NCBI GenBank assembly: GCA_013314775.1
Contig: JABUFB010000007.1
Location: 1 to 64,000, forward strand
Origin: Armatimonadota bacterium
GTDB lineage: Bacteria; Armatimonadota; Zipacnadia; Zipacnadales; JABUFB01
Reading direction: 5' to 3'
Length of the DNA: 64,000 nt
Positions within the stretch are counted from its first letter, which is position 1; every line of letters begins with the position of its first letter. The notes below the pieces were generated by a model. That model searched no databases. It worked only from the letters and a program-made list of their open reading frames with translations, and had not been told where the DNA came from. Below, piece by piece: positions 19,701 through 27,632 of this stretch. The position numbers and the translations under genes were made by a program.

Positions 19701-20492
19701 ACGCCTCAGACCAACATGCCCGGGCGCGGCCGGTTGTTCGTGCGTCAGGGAGCTCACGCTGCATACAGCATCACGGAATGCTTTCCAGGCTCCGGTAGGC
19801 ATATCCACGCCAAACGACCTGCCGCCTCCGGTCCTGGCCTCGTGCGCATCGCTCCCGCCGCTGACCAGCAGCCCCATTTCGGTCGCAATCGCTGCAAGCT
19901 CTTCCCGCAGAGCTTCGGGATAGGGACCGTAATAGGCCTCAATGCCGTCGAGCCCCCACTCCTTCAGGCGCTCCAGGACTTCACGGAGGTGTTGGACATC
20001 GGGGATCGTGGTGAGCGGGTGCGCCAGGAATGCCTTGCCCCCGGCCCGGTGGACGAGGGCGATGGCGTCTTCCGTGGAGATCCTCCCGCCGGGGGCGGCC
20101 GTATCTGCGGATACGGCCGCCTCTCCTGCCCGGGGAGCCGCGCCTCTGCCGCGAATCGACCCCTCGACACTGCCGGCCGCGGGCGCCTGGAACTGGCGCA
20201 GGGAAGCGAGGGTGGCGCGCAGTTCGGGGTGGTCCGGGTCAAACCCGTATGCGAGGAGGTGGGTCTCACTGCCGTTCAGGCGCGTGGTGATCTCAACGGC
20301 GTTGATGACACCGATGCCTCTGTCGGAGACTGCCTGGCGGAAGGTGTCAAGGCCCTCCAGTGTATCGTGATCCGCGAGAGCCGCGAATTCCACCCGGTGC
20401 GCTGCGAGTCGGCGTGCGAGCTCCCGCGGCGCAAGCGTGCCGTCGCTGTAGATCGAGTGACAGTGGAAGTCTACCCGCGTGGTTTCATTCAT
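16800..20492 (-). CDS. Membrane sensor fusion: PHP, Cache, PAS, CBS pair and DUF294 nucleotidyltransferase
   Basis: This 1230-residue protein starts at ATG 20492 (ATG 20507 is possible). A complete PHP phosphoesterase domain (~6-245) has DFHCHSIYSDG, ALADHDT, FLAHP and GGSDAHEA, with its metal-binding His/Asp residues present. A membrane helix (~269-291), an extracytoplasmic single Cache domain (YGPEGKDYFWLQD, GNRIFKEF, PWGWIIGTGLY) and a second helix (~455-475) follow. Two PAS-like domains occupy ~490-770, a CBS pair ~778-890 (VMGIFTDRDLR, GVHHLVVVDDSG), and a DUF294 GlnD-like nucleotidyltransferase starts near 955 (ALGSQGRQEQ, SSDQDNAII), with the DUF294 C-terminal helical domain after it. 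The Cache-to-DUF294 part suggests signal-dependent nucleotidyl transfer. Fusion to an N-terminal PHP domain is odd. The gene is separated from the acetate symporter by a terminator. Confidence 0.88.
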   Translation of the reverse strand: MNETTRVDFHCHSIYSDGTLAPRELARRLAAHRVEFAALADHDTLEGLDTFRQAVSDRGIGVINAVEITTRLNGSETHLLAYGFDPDHPELRATLASLRQFQAPAAGSVEGSIRGRGAAPRAGEAAVSADTAAPGGRISTEDAIALVHRAGGKAFLAHPLTTIPDVQHLREVLERLKEWGLDGIEAYYGPYPEALREELAAIATEMGLLVSGGSDAHEARTGGGRSFGVDMPTGAWKAFRDAVCSVSSLTHEQPAAPGHVGLRRRHIFFHVVVPTLLAITLFAVALNAVFLPAFERSLMDRKREMIRELTNSAWSILAGYEQEVQAGRLTHKQAQEMAISRIEKLRYGPEGKDYFWLQDMHPRMIMHPYRKDLNGADVSDFRDARGNRIFKEFAEVVRQRQEGYVDYVWQWKDDPTRLEPKESYVRGFQPWGWIIGTGLYTEDVSREIARVERSLLLTSLGISAMVAFLLLYVLRQSLRIERERRDAEESLRESTRRYQSLVEATTEGTLLVLSGRCRYANPMLLDLIGCTAAELELLDLEDVLPRIRENEQAWQRIGDLLEGRESPEGFDGTLQRRDGSLVDCALGLSRIPFAARGGLILLAKPVGVLLPEGTDPGPAGDRQHGAVSEALPAGLLRALATSKGTVISASASARRLLGYAESSQTQGYALSDLFPDATAYGQFLAGLLRDGKGEIQLHLSGSDLTGRVLSLRAVLVKGHRGQGKYVDAVIEDVTVEARREAEREHLINRLQGSMLFLHEPVGQAEHGAVFCDLDTPVRTVAYMMSSADTGAVLVRAQSGEVMGIFTDRDLRERVVAAGADLDAPVYRFMSSPLITVLANAEICEALALIDRAGVHHLVVVDDSGRATGVVRGQELLQYPSYGPLVLAAEVSRASRVEEVVTACRRAPGFARSLLESGAHPDRVTRMLTSVCDAACERFIAFACDRLGPPPAPYVFLALGSQGRQEQVLSSDQDNAIIYAAEAGDDPAVAEYFQQMGSLVCGWLDRAGYPYCKGEVMAQNPRWCKPLDVWKGYFSEWIRGGEAQQALEFSIFFDLRPVSGASELAAELRAHVYEELSTNPAFLMHLAQNALQYKPPMRIFGRILSGGGVDQAGQINLKDALIPLVSFARLYALRHRLDKTHTLDRLDALQQAGVLTEASRDETATAWEQLTRLRLKQQAADHDAGQPLDNLISYRRISQLDMTLLNQAFAQIGAIQNRISHDFLGDAQVGT

Positions 20493-20599
20493 GCCCCGTA
20501 GGTGCATGTTCTTCGGGATCTATCCACATCAGCCTGAAGGCCGGGACGCCTTGAGCCAGGGAACATTTCGGCTTGGGCCGGGCGCAATCCTGCCCGCAG

Positions 20600-20631
20600 A
20601 AAAGTACGGCGGCCTTGCGGGGCCGCCGTAC
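20600..20631 (-). terminator. Rho-independent terminator after the acetate symporter genes
   Basis: A perfect 11-bp inverted repeat (GTACGGCGGCC at 20604-20614 and its complement at 20621-20631) encloses a six-base loop. Read on the minus strand it is followed by TTTT (20603-20600). It lies 27 bp beyond the symporter stop and before the sensor gene. Confidence 0.85.
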
Positions 20632-20657
20632 TGAGGCAGATCGCAGGTAGAACAGGA

Positions 20658-22253
20658 TCAGCCGGCCGCGGCCTTGTCACCCTTGGGGTCATGGAGGCGG
20701 TGAAAGGACTGCTCCAGATTCGCGCGGGTCTCCTCCGCCGTCCCGGCCCAGGTGGCCCTGGACACGAGGAAGATGGCAAGAAACGCCGCAGGCACACTGA
20801 TCAGCGCGGGCTGCTCGAAGGCCCACAGTCCCGCGAGTTTGCCAATGACGACAACCGAAGAGATGAGCCCGCCAGTCATGATCCCCGCATACGCGCCCTG
20901 CTCAGTCATTCTGCGCCACCAGATTCCGCAGGTCAGAAGCGGGAAAAACGTGCTGGCGGCCACCGCGAAAGCCAGGCCCACCATCCAGGCAACGTTCGCA
21001 TCGCGGAAGCCGATGCCGACGAAGATCGCCAGCGCACCACAGACGAGCACAGCGATTTTCGCCGCGAGGATCTTCTGACCGTCCGTGGCGTTTGGGCGCA
21101 GGATCGTGCCGTAGAAGTCGTGAGCGAAGGCGGAGCTCAGCGCAATCAGCAGTCCAGACACCGTGGAGAGCAGCGCGGCGATTGCGCCCGCCGCGACAAG
21201 GGCGACGGCCCATTCACCCGCTTCCTTGCTGGTCACGAGCATCATTGAGTTGGGGTTCGGCTCTCCAGCGTCGTTCAGGAGCACCGCCTCGGGACCAAGC
21301 ACCATGCGCGCGAAAGCCCCCCACATCGGGGTCGTGATGTAGAAAATCCCAATGAATATCAGCACCCAGACCGTTGACCATCTCGCTTTGGCCGCGTCCG
21401 GGTTGGTGTAGAAACGTGCGAGGATGTGCGGCAGACCAGCCGTCCCACAGACCAGCGCGATCAGCAACGAGACGCTGGAGAAGAGATTGAACTTATTGAA
21501 AGGCATGAGCCATGCGCGACCGTTGGGAAACTTCTCCTTCTCCTTTTCGGAGAAGGCCGGGTTCCCTCTGACGGTGGTCCCTGCCATGTTGTCAGTCGAG
21601 TCTGAAACGATGGCCGTGTCACCGTACGCATGGGTCAACAGTTCCGGATACGGATGCCGCGCGAGCAACACCATGAGCGGGACAACCATCGCAAACAGCA
21701 TGATCCAGAATTGGATCATCTGGGTGATTGTTACGCCCGTCATTCCGCCGAAGGCCACGTAGAGGGTGATGACACCGCCGAGCAGGACTACACCCAGAGC
21801 CCACGGCAGCCCGGTCACCGATTCCATGAGCGTTCCGACGCCCACCATCTGCGCGATGATGTAAACCGCGGAGATGACAACGGTCCAGAAGATTCCAATG
21901 CGTCGCAGGCGTACGGAGTTGAAGCGCCCGGCGCAGAAGTCAGGAATCGTGTACTGCCCGAACCGCCGCAGCGGGCTGGCGATGAAGAGGAGCAGCAGAA
22001 TGTAGCCGGCTGCAAAACCCGTGGCATACCAGACACCGTCGAAACCGTTCGCCCAGACGAACGCTGCAACGCCGAGGAAGGACGCGGCACTCAGGTAGTT
22101 GCTCGAAATCGCGGACGCATTGGTGAACACGCCCACGCTGCGACCGGCCACCCAGTAGTCACTCAGGGTCTTGGCCTTGCGAGCGGACATCAGTCCGATG
22201 ATGATTGTGGCCGCGAGAACGATAATGGTTGCGATCAGGGGAAGACTACTCAC
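20658..22253 (-). CDS. actP: Sodium:solute symporter, acetate permease-like
   Basis: The 531-residue integral membrane protein has about 13 hydrophobic helices of the SSS family. Diagnostic segments are LSDYWVAGRSVG, FTNASAISSNYLSAASFLG, RFGQYTIPDF and YVAFGGMTGVTITQMIQFW, which match the ActP/acetate-glycolate branch. It would import short-chain monocarboxylates with sodium. The GTG start at 22253 overlaps the end of the small DUF485 gene by eight bases, so translation is probably coupled. This mirrors the E. coli yjcH-actP arrangement, but no acs gene is next to it here. The symbol follows family and context; the substrate is inferred. Confidence 0.87.
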   Translation of the reverse strand: MSSLPLIATIIVLAATIIIGLMSARKAKTLSDYWVAGRSVGVFTNASAISSNYLSAASFLGVAAFVWANGFDGVWYATGFAAGYILLLLFIASPLRRFGQYTIPDFCAGRFNSVRLRRIGIFWTVVISAVYIIAQMVGVGTLMESVTGLPWALGVVLLGGVITLYVAFGGMTGVTITQMIQFWIMLFAMVVPLMVLLARHPYPELLTHAYGDTAIVSDSTDNMAGTTVRGNPAFSEKEKEKFPNGRAWLMPFNKFNLFSSVSLLIALVCGTAGLPHILARFYTNPDAAKARWSTVWVLIFIGIFYITTPMWGAFARMVLGPEAVLLNDAGEPNPNSMMLVTSKEAGEWAVALVAAGAIAALLSTVSGLLIALSSAFAHDFYGTILRPNATDGQKILAAKIAVLVCGALAIFVGIGFRDANVAWMVGLAFAVAASTFFPLLTCGIWWRRMTEQGAYAGIMTGGLISSVVVIGKLAGLWAFEQPALISVPAAFLAIFLVSRATWAGTAEETRANLEQSFHRLHDPKGDKAAAG

Positions 22254-22497
22254 TCTCGGCCACCTGCCTCTCCCACTTGTTCGAGTAGACGGTGTACAGT
22301 ATGGCGATGGTCCAGAACTCCAGGTGCAGAAGGATCCCTACCATCAACCACACCAAGGGGATGCCCATCACCGGTGTGAGCATCGTCTCCGGCATGGCGT
22401 GGTTGAGGAACGGGATGACAAACATCGACAACAGGAACAGTACGGCGAGGGCGATACTCATCTGCAACTGGCGCTGCTGCATCTGCTCGTACGTCAT
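22246..22497 (-). CDS. Small two-helix membrane protein, DUF485/YjcH-like symporter partner
   Basis: The 83-residue protein starts at ATG 22497, with GGAGGGT seven bases upstream. It has two membrane helices (~13-31 and ~45-70), charged ends, and the position just before actP that DUF485 (YjcH) proteins hold. It ends inside the symporter start region with an eight-base overlap. It is likely an accessory subunit of the symporter. Sequence match to DUF485 is by shape and context rather than by a clear motif. Confidence 0.8.
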   Translation of the reverse strand: MTYEQMQQRQLQMSIALAVLFLLSMFVIPFLNHAMPETMLTPVMGIPLVWLMVGILLHLEFWTIAILYTVYSNKWERQVAESE

Positions 22498-22756
22498 GCA
22501 TCTACCCTCCTGTGGATGGATCTGACAGCAGAAGTCTGTTTCGTCCCCCAGGAGCTACCAGCAAGCCCACTAACTTTTCGACACTCGGTTATCGATTCCT
22601 CCTGCTGGTGAGGTTCTTTTTTGGGGAGCTTACGCGGGAGGTCCCGGTGGCCGGCAGAGGAAACCATTTCGGGGCTGGAAGGGTTCTCTATCCGGGACCG
22701 TGTGCCCGTCGCCATGTCGCAAGTGACACCGCCTGCATCCATAGAAAGCGTGACTC

Positions 22757-23986
22757 ATGTCTGAGACCCTCGTCGTGGACAGCGAAACCACAGCCTCCGC
22801 TCCAGTCGCCTACTGGCGTCTGATCACCGCATCCACACTCTGCATGGTGATGTTCGGCGCGGTGCTGGCCGTCCCGCCCGCATGCCTGGACGCCATCGGC
22901 GACGAGTTCGGCGTGGAGTACGAGGCGCGCGGTCTGCTCATCACCATACGCATGGCAGCACTACTGGTGTCGCTCTTGATTGTCGGGTGGCTGGGCGAGG
23001 GACCTGCGAAGCGCCATTTCCTCTTCTGGGGACTCCTTGGCATTGCCGCGGCCCAGGGCTGGGGTGCCGAAGCCGGCGCGTACTCCGGCCTGCAGATGGC
23101 GATGATCCTGTCGGGGCTGGGCAAAGGGGTGGTGGAGGCGCTGCTGAACCCGCTGGTTGCCCAGCTTCACCCCACGCGCTCGGCCACCGCGCTGAACCTG
23201 CTCAATGGGCTCTTTTCCGTGGGGCTTGTGGCCGGAGCCTTGAGTGCAGGAGAACTGCAGGAAGCGGGTTACTCGTGGCGACACGCGTTCTGGCTGTGGT
23301 CCTTGGCGCCAGTGGTCTGCGCCTTCCTGTTCATGACCCCGCGCTACCCCGCTCCACAGAACCACGCGGTGACAGGCGTCACTACCGGTGACAATGTGCG
23401 GCGCTTCCTGCGCATGCCCCTCTTCTGGGCGCTGGTAGTGGCGATGATCATGGGCGGCGGGTGCGAAGCCGGGCTGACCTCCTGGGCGCCCAATTTCACA
23501 TCCGACGTGCTCGGGGCATCGGCACGGTTCAGCGCGCTGGCGACGGCGCTTTACGGGATCGCTATGGCGATCGGGCGCTTCGGGAGTGGCGCTCTGGTCA
23601 TGCGCATGTCCCCGGTGCGGCTGATGATCGTCTCCGCGGCGCTGTGTGGGGCGGCGACCCTGGGCCTGACCTTCGCCCCCAGTCTCACCGTGGTCTACAT
23701 CCTGTTCAGCCTCGGCGGGCTGTTCGTCGCCTGCTTCTGGCCCACGCTTCTGTCGGTTGCGTCGGATCACATCTCCACCGGGTCAACGTCCCTTTTCTCG
23801 CTGCTCGCGGCGGCGGGAGTGGGCGGCTGCGTTCTCTTCCCGTGGGCGATCGGCAGACTCGGCGACGCGCTGGGCCTGCGGTCGGGCGTGCTCGTGCTGC
23901 CCGTCTCCATGGCGATTCTCGTCATTGTGCTGGCGATCATCCCGCGGCTCATCCGGGCGTCGGAGAATAGCGAAACCGGGCACTGA
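22757..23986 (+). CDS. MFS transporter
   Basis: The 409-residue protein has twelve predicted membrane helices in two halves and the GRFGSGALVMR-type loop after helix 8 that is typical of the major facilitator superfamily. Candidate start ATG 22757 has only a weak ribosome binding site (GAAAGCG). The substrate is unknown; the general MFS_1 pattern is compatible with a sugar or organic acid. It is divergent from the acetate symporter pair and convergent with the GHL6-like hydrolase. Confidence 0.85.
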   Translation: MSETLVVDSETTASAPVAYWRLITASTLCMVMFGAVLAVPPACLDAIGDEFGVEYEARGLLITIRMAALLVSLLIVGWLGEGPAKRHFLFWGLLGIAAAQGWGAEAGAYSGLQMAMILSGLGKGVVEALLNPLVAQLHPTRSATALNLLNGLFSVGLVAGALSAGELQEAGYSWRHAFWLWSLAPVVCAFLFMTPRYPAPQNHAVTGVTTGDNVRRFLRMPLFWALVVAMIMGGGCEAGLTSWAPNFTSDVLGASARFSALATALYGIAMAIGRFGSGALVMRMSPVRLMIVSAALCGAATLGLTFAPSLTVVYILFSLGGLFVACFWPTLLSVASDHISTGSTSLFSLLAAAGVGGCVLFPWAIGRLGDALGLRSGVLVLPVSMAILVIVLAIIPRLIRASENSETGH

Positions 23987-24006
23987 GTGAGCCCTCAATG
24001 CCCGGT
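23975..24006. terminator. Possible hairpin terminator between convergent genes
   Basis: ACCGGGCA and TGCCCGGT, extended by TGAG/CTCA after one mismatch, form a long stem that includes the transporter stop codon (23984-23986). A T5 run lies 16 bases further on, too distant for a classical intrinsic terminator. It may mark the end of the MFS transcript. Confidence 0.4.
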
Positions 24007-24091
24007 CGTGTCTGGCCGACGGTTTTTGGGGGAGCACTACTGCGGCGGACACGCCCCCCGATCTCGTCGCAGGCAATGGCGGCCGGTTGCC

Positions 24092-26077
24092 CTACCCCTC
24101 GAACACCACCATCGCGTATCCATCCACCTTCGGCACGGTGGTGTGGACATACCCGTTGCGCACCTCGAAGGACAGCGGCGCCCTGTCTGGTGCGAGGTAG
24201 ACCGAGGCGACCTCGCGCCCGTCCGCTCTCAAGGCGACGGGCACGTCCCGCAGTTCGATGCGCTCTTCAATCATGTCCACACTGTTTCCCCGACGCTCGG
24301 GCACGTAACTCATGAGGTGCAGCATGCGTCGCCCCGGCTGTGCGGTGACATTGGCCCGGGCGAAGGAAGGCAGCGACGGCGCCTTTACGAGTGGCTCGGG
24401 CATGATCCGTCCCAGCAGGTTGGAGATAAGCTGCTTCACCGGCACCTGGGCGTCGATGATGTAACTTGAGAAGAGGGGGTGGCTCAGATGCACGAGCCGA
24501 CCCTTCTGGATGATGCAGGCGCGGCCGGTGGGTCTGTCCGGAGGCATGTATACGAACCCGTGCTCGCCGTCCCAGTGCCGATTGTAGTACGGCGCAATGA
24601 TCTCCCCGAGTGCTTCCGCGCCCGGTAGCGGCTCGATGTTCGTCCCCTTTTGGTACAGGGTGATGGGCATGTCAGGCAGGCCCTCGGCGACTTCGCTTGC
24701 GGGCCTGAAGAACGCTGGATCGTACGGATCTTCGCCGATGAACCGCGCGCCCCAGTCGTCAAGCACGAAGTCCTTGCCTTCCGGGTCCAGCCCCGACCAT
24801 GCGCTGGAGATGATCGCTCCGCCTTTGTCCAGATGCTTGCGTATACGCGCCGCCCATTCGGCGTTGAGCGATATGTGATCGGGTAGCACCAGCAGCTCGT
24901 ATCTGTCCCACTCGCAGAAGTCGGTGACGATATCGAACTGCCATTTCAACTCGCACAGAAGCCGGGTGGCGCCCTTGATGGCATTGTACTGCTTATCCCA
25001 GTACTGGCGCCGCGTGGGGCTCATGAACCTGTAACCCGGGTACGGCGCCTGCCAGACCACCGCCGTGTCCACTTCTGCGGTCGCACCCTCCAGCCACGGT
25101 TCGTACTGCTGGAGCCGGTTGTACAGTCGCTTGTACAGGTCGAATACCGGCTGGTTGATATCCCCGCGAGGGTGGAAATGATCTCCGATGGTGGTGCGCA
25201 TGGCATTAGCCATGCCGTAGACGCAGTCGTATTCCAGGCTCGGTTCGGTGCGGATGCCGCCGAAATCCCCCCAGGACTTGTGGAAGCGGCCACTCATGTT
25301 GAGCACGGGCTTGCCCAGTGTGCGCAGATATCTTGCGCCCATGGGAAGGGCCTCGTAACCCCAGCCCCCGGTGGGCAGACACTCAAACTCCAGGTAGGTG
25401 CCGATGTCGTCCTGGGCCTCGTAGTCGATGCCGTTGCAGTAGATCAGCAGTTCGGGGTTGATGCTCTTCGCCGCATCCGCAAGTTGCCGGGCCATGCGGT
25501 TCATCTTCATGTAGTTGTAGTCGTGAAGCTGCTCTTCATCCTGCCAGTCATAGCCGAGTTCCTTCATCTCGCGAATGCATTCCACGCCTACGCACGGCGG
25601 CGTATACATGCAATCGAAGAACAGGCCGGCAATCGGGTAGCCGGACACCACTTCGCGCACCATCTCGATCACGTGCTCCCCGTAGGGCGAGTTGTAACAC
25701 ATGCTGCGGAAAAAGTGGTCCAGGCGGTTGGGCTTGTAGGTGTAGCCTTCCTGGGTGAGCACCAGCCAGTCCCGGTGCAGCAGGCCTTCCTCGTGACTCA
25801 GGCCGATGTTGATATACGTGGTCAGCGCGATGTTCCGCTTCTGACAGGCCTTCGCCAGTTCCCCGATCAGGTCGTATTCCAGCGCCGGGTGCCGGATGCC
25901 CACCTTGGTGTTGCAATATGCCGTGCCCAGATTGCAGCGAGCGGGGAAGACAATGTAGTCCACCCCGCAATCGGCAAGCTGGCCGGTAATATCGTCGAAG
26001 TCGAAGCCCTTGCCCACGTCGGGGTTGGCGGGCATGGTGTGGAAGTCGAAAAAGATGCACCACTTCGGGTTGTGCAT
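24092..26077 (-). CDS. GHL6-type glycoside hydrolase with beta-galactosidase trimerisation-like domain
   Basis: The 661-residue protein has no signal peptide and starts at ATG 26077 after GGAGG. Residues ~5-330 form a TIM barrel of the hypothetical glycosyl hydrolase 6 type: CGVDYIVFPARCNLG, ALTTYINIGLSHEEG, PIAGLFFDCMYTPPC and ELLIYCNGIDYEAQ. Residues ~360-580 resemble the GH42 trimerisation domain (YELLVLPDHISLN, LDKGGAIISSAW, KGRLVHLSHPLFSSY). A small beta domain closes the protein. It probably cleaves a galactoside or fucoside in the cytoplasm. It is divergent from the creatinase-like operon across 228 bp. Confidence 0.83.
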   Translation of the reverse strand: MHNPKWCIFFDFHTMPANPDVGKGFDFDDITGQLADCGVDYIVFPARCNLGTAYCNTKVGIRHPALEYDLIGELAKACQKRNIALTTYINIGLSHEEGLLHRDWLVLTQEGYTYKPNRLDHFFRSMCYNSPYGEHVIEMVREVVSGYPIAGLFFDCMYTPPCVGVECIREMKELGYDWQDEEQLHDYNYMKMNRMARQLADAAKSINPELLIYCNGIDYEAQDDIGTYLEFECLPTGGWGYEALPMGARYLRTLGKPVLNMSGRFHKSWGDFGGIRTEPSLEYDCVYGMANAMRTTIGDHFHPRGDINQPVFDLYKRLYNRLQQYEPWLEGATAEVDTAVVWQAPYPGYRFMSPTRRQYWDKQYNAIKGATRLLCELKWQFDIVTDFCEWDRYELLVLPDHISLNAEWAARIRKHLDKGGAIISSAWSGLDPEGKDFVLDDWGARFIGEDPYDPAFFRPASEVAEGLPDMPITLYQKGTNIEPLPGAEALGEIIAPYYNRHWDGEHGFVYMPPDRPTGRACIIQKGRLVHLSHPLFSSYIIDAQVPVKQLISNLLGRIMPEPLVKAPSLPSFARANVTAQPGRRMLHLMSYVPERRGNSVDMIEERIELRDVPVALRADGREVASVYLAPDRAPLSFEVRNGYVHTTVPKVDGYAMVVFEG

Positions 26078-26305
26078 GGCGCGAGGCCTCCAAACTTGGC
26101 CGGTTCAGGTTGTTCGCTCCCGCGACATGGAGCGTTTGAGCGCTGGTTCCCCAAAGGAAAGCCGGGTTCCTTCGACTTCTGCGCGCCGTGTGCAGGAATG
26201 GCTGCGGCACCCGGCGAATTTTCCTCTCCGGACCGCGGTGAGCGGCATCTGTGTGCGCACAACAGGGCTCCATGATGAGACCCGTAAGTCACAGGAGGCA
26301 GCACA

Positions 26306-27475
26306 ATGGCCGGCAAGTTCTCGATTCCTAAGTCTGAGTTCCAGCAGCGCTGGGCAACGCTCCAGCAGAAGATGGCGGAGAAAGACCTGGACGTGCTCAT
26401 CGCCCACGGCGACGAGGCCGACCCGTCCATGGTGCGCTACCTGTCGGACTACTGGCCGCTGTTCGAAACCGGCGGCGTGGCCCTTGGCCGCGAGGGCGAC
26501 CCGATCCTGCTCATCGGCCCGGAAACTCTCACCTTCGCCCAGGACCGCAGCAAGTGCGACAGGATCATGCAGCTCCTTGAGTACCGCGAATCCGCGGAGC
26601 CCGAGTATCCCGGCGTGGTCCTGGACACCTTCTCCGACGTGATCGCGAGAGCCGCGGATGGGAAGGAAGTCAAGCGCATCGGCGTGGCGGGTATGCCGGT
26701 CATGCCGGTCACGGTCTATGACGCCCTGAAGAAGGCGGCGGGCAAGGCGAAGATTGTGCGCGCCGACGACCTGATCGTGGAGATGCGCACCATCAAGAGC
26801 CCCAATGAGATCAAGTGCATGCGCGAGGCCTTCCGCATCAGCGAGATCGCCACCGAGTATGTGCTGAACAACATGAAGCCCGGCATGACCGAGCAGCAGG
26901 TGGTGGGTCTCGCCCAGGCCGCGATGTACGAGAACGGTGCGGAATATGAGGGCCACCCGACCTACGTCCTTTCCGGCAAGAACAGCACCCATGCCATTGG
27001 CCGCCCCAGCAACAAGGTCATCAAGGAAGGCGAGCTGATCCAGCTCAACATCGGCGCGCTGGTGAGTGGGTACTCTTCCAGCGTGGGCCGGCCGGTCTGC
27101 ATCGGTAAGATGCCCGCGAAGATGCGGGACCTTGTGAGCTTCGGCCTGGAGATGCACTACAAGACCGCGGAAATGATGAAGGCCGGCGAGCCCGCCGCGG
27201 ATGTGGTTATCAAGTTCGAAGAGATCGTCAAGGCCGCGGGGTACGGCGACTACCTGCTCTACGGCCCGTGTCACGCCATCGGCCTGATGGAAGTCGAGCG
27301 CCCGTGGATGGAAAGCTCCAGCAAGTATCCGCTGGCGGAGAACATGACCTTCCAGGTGGACACATTCCTGTACATCAAGGGCAAGTTCGGCCTGCGGTGG
27401 GAGAATGGCGTTCGCGTGACGAAGACCGGCGTGGAGTGGCTGTCGGAGAAGTACAACCAGGTCTTGGAGTTGTAG
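26306..27475 (+). CDS. M24/creatinase-fold protein with substituted metal ligands
   Basis: The 389-residue protein starts at ATG 26306, with GGAGG seven bases upstream. It has the N-terminal creatinase domain (~10-150) and a C-terminal pita-bread domain (KSPNEIKCMREA at ~164-175). In M24 metallopeptidases five residues (D, D, H, E, E) bind two metals. Here the equivalent sites read N248, S259, H323, D352 and E366, so the first two aspartates are lost. This resembles creatinase, the non-metallo member of the fold, more than a Xaa-Pro peptidase. A C-N hydrolase acting on a small molecule is plausible. It leads the polysaccharide deacetylase/ASRT/GH gene group. Confidence 0.82.
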   Translation: MAGKFSIPKSEFQQRWATLQQKMAEKDLDVLIAHGDEADPSMVRYLSDYWPLFETGGVALGREGDPILLIGPETLTFAQDRSKCDRIMQLLEYRESAEPEYPGVVLDTFSDVIARAADGKEVKRIGVAGMPVMPVTVYDALKKAAGKAKIVRADDLIVEMRTIKSPNEIKCMREAFRISEIATEYVLNNMKPGMTEQQVVGLAQAAMYENGAEYEGHPTYVLSGKNSTHAIGRPSNKVIKEGELIQLNIGALVSGYSSSVGRPVCIGKMPAKMRDLVSFGLEMHYKTAEMMKAGEPAADVVIKFEEIVKAAGYGDYLLYGPCHAIGLMEVERPWMESSSKYPLAENMTFQVDTFLYIKGKFGLRWENGVRVTKTGVEWLSEKYNQVLEL

Positions 27476-27500
27476 CGGAGTCGGGCATTGCGGGATAACG

Positions 27501-27609
27501 CGTAGGTCGAGCGTCCCGCCCGACGGTCTTTGAGAGACGGCCTTGCCGACCGGGACGGTCGGCCTACGCGCATGATGATGACCACGCCGACCGAGACGGT
27601 CCGGCTACG
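27501..27609. repeat. Extragenic palindromic repeat element
   Basis: CGTAGGTCGAGCGTCCCGCC (from 27501) and the complement of the block ending at 27568 pair imperfectly (about 19 of 24 positions). A third, partial copy (GCCGACCGAGACGGTCCGGC) lies at 27586-27605. The element fills the 157-bp gap between two plus-strand genes. It looks like a REP/MITE-like unit that could be dispersed elsewhere in the genome. Confidence 0.6.
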
Positions 27610-27632
27610 TGACATTCACTGGGAGACACACC

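Noticed and set aside
27501-27609. Possible CRISPR repeat
   Set aside because: The units are inverted and irregularly spaced, with no regular spacers and no cas genes in the window.
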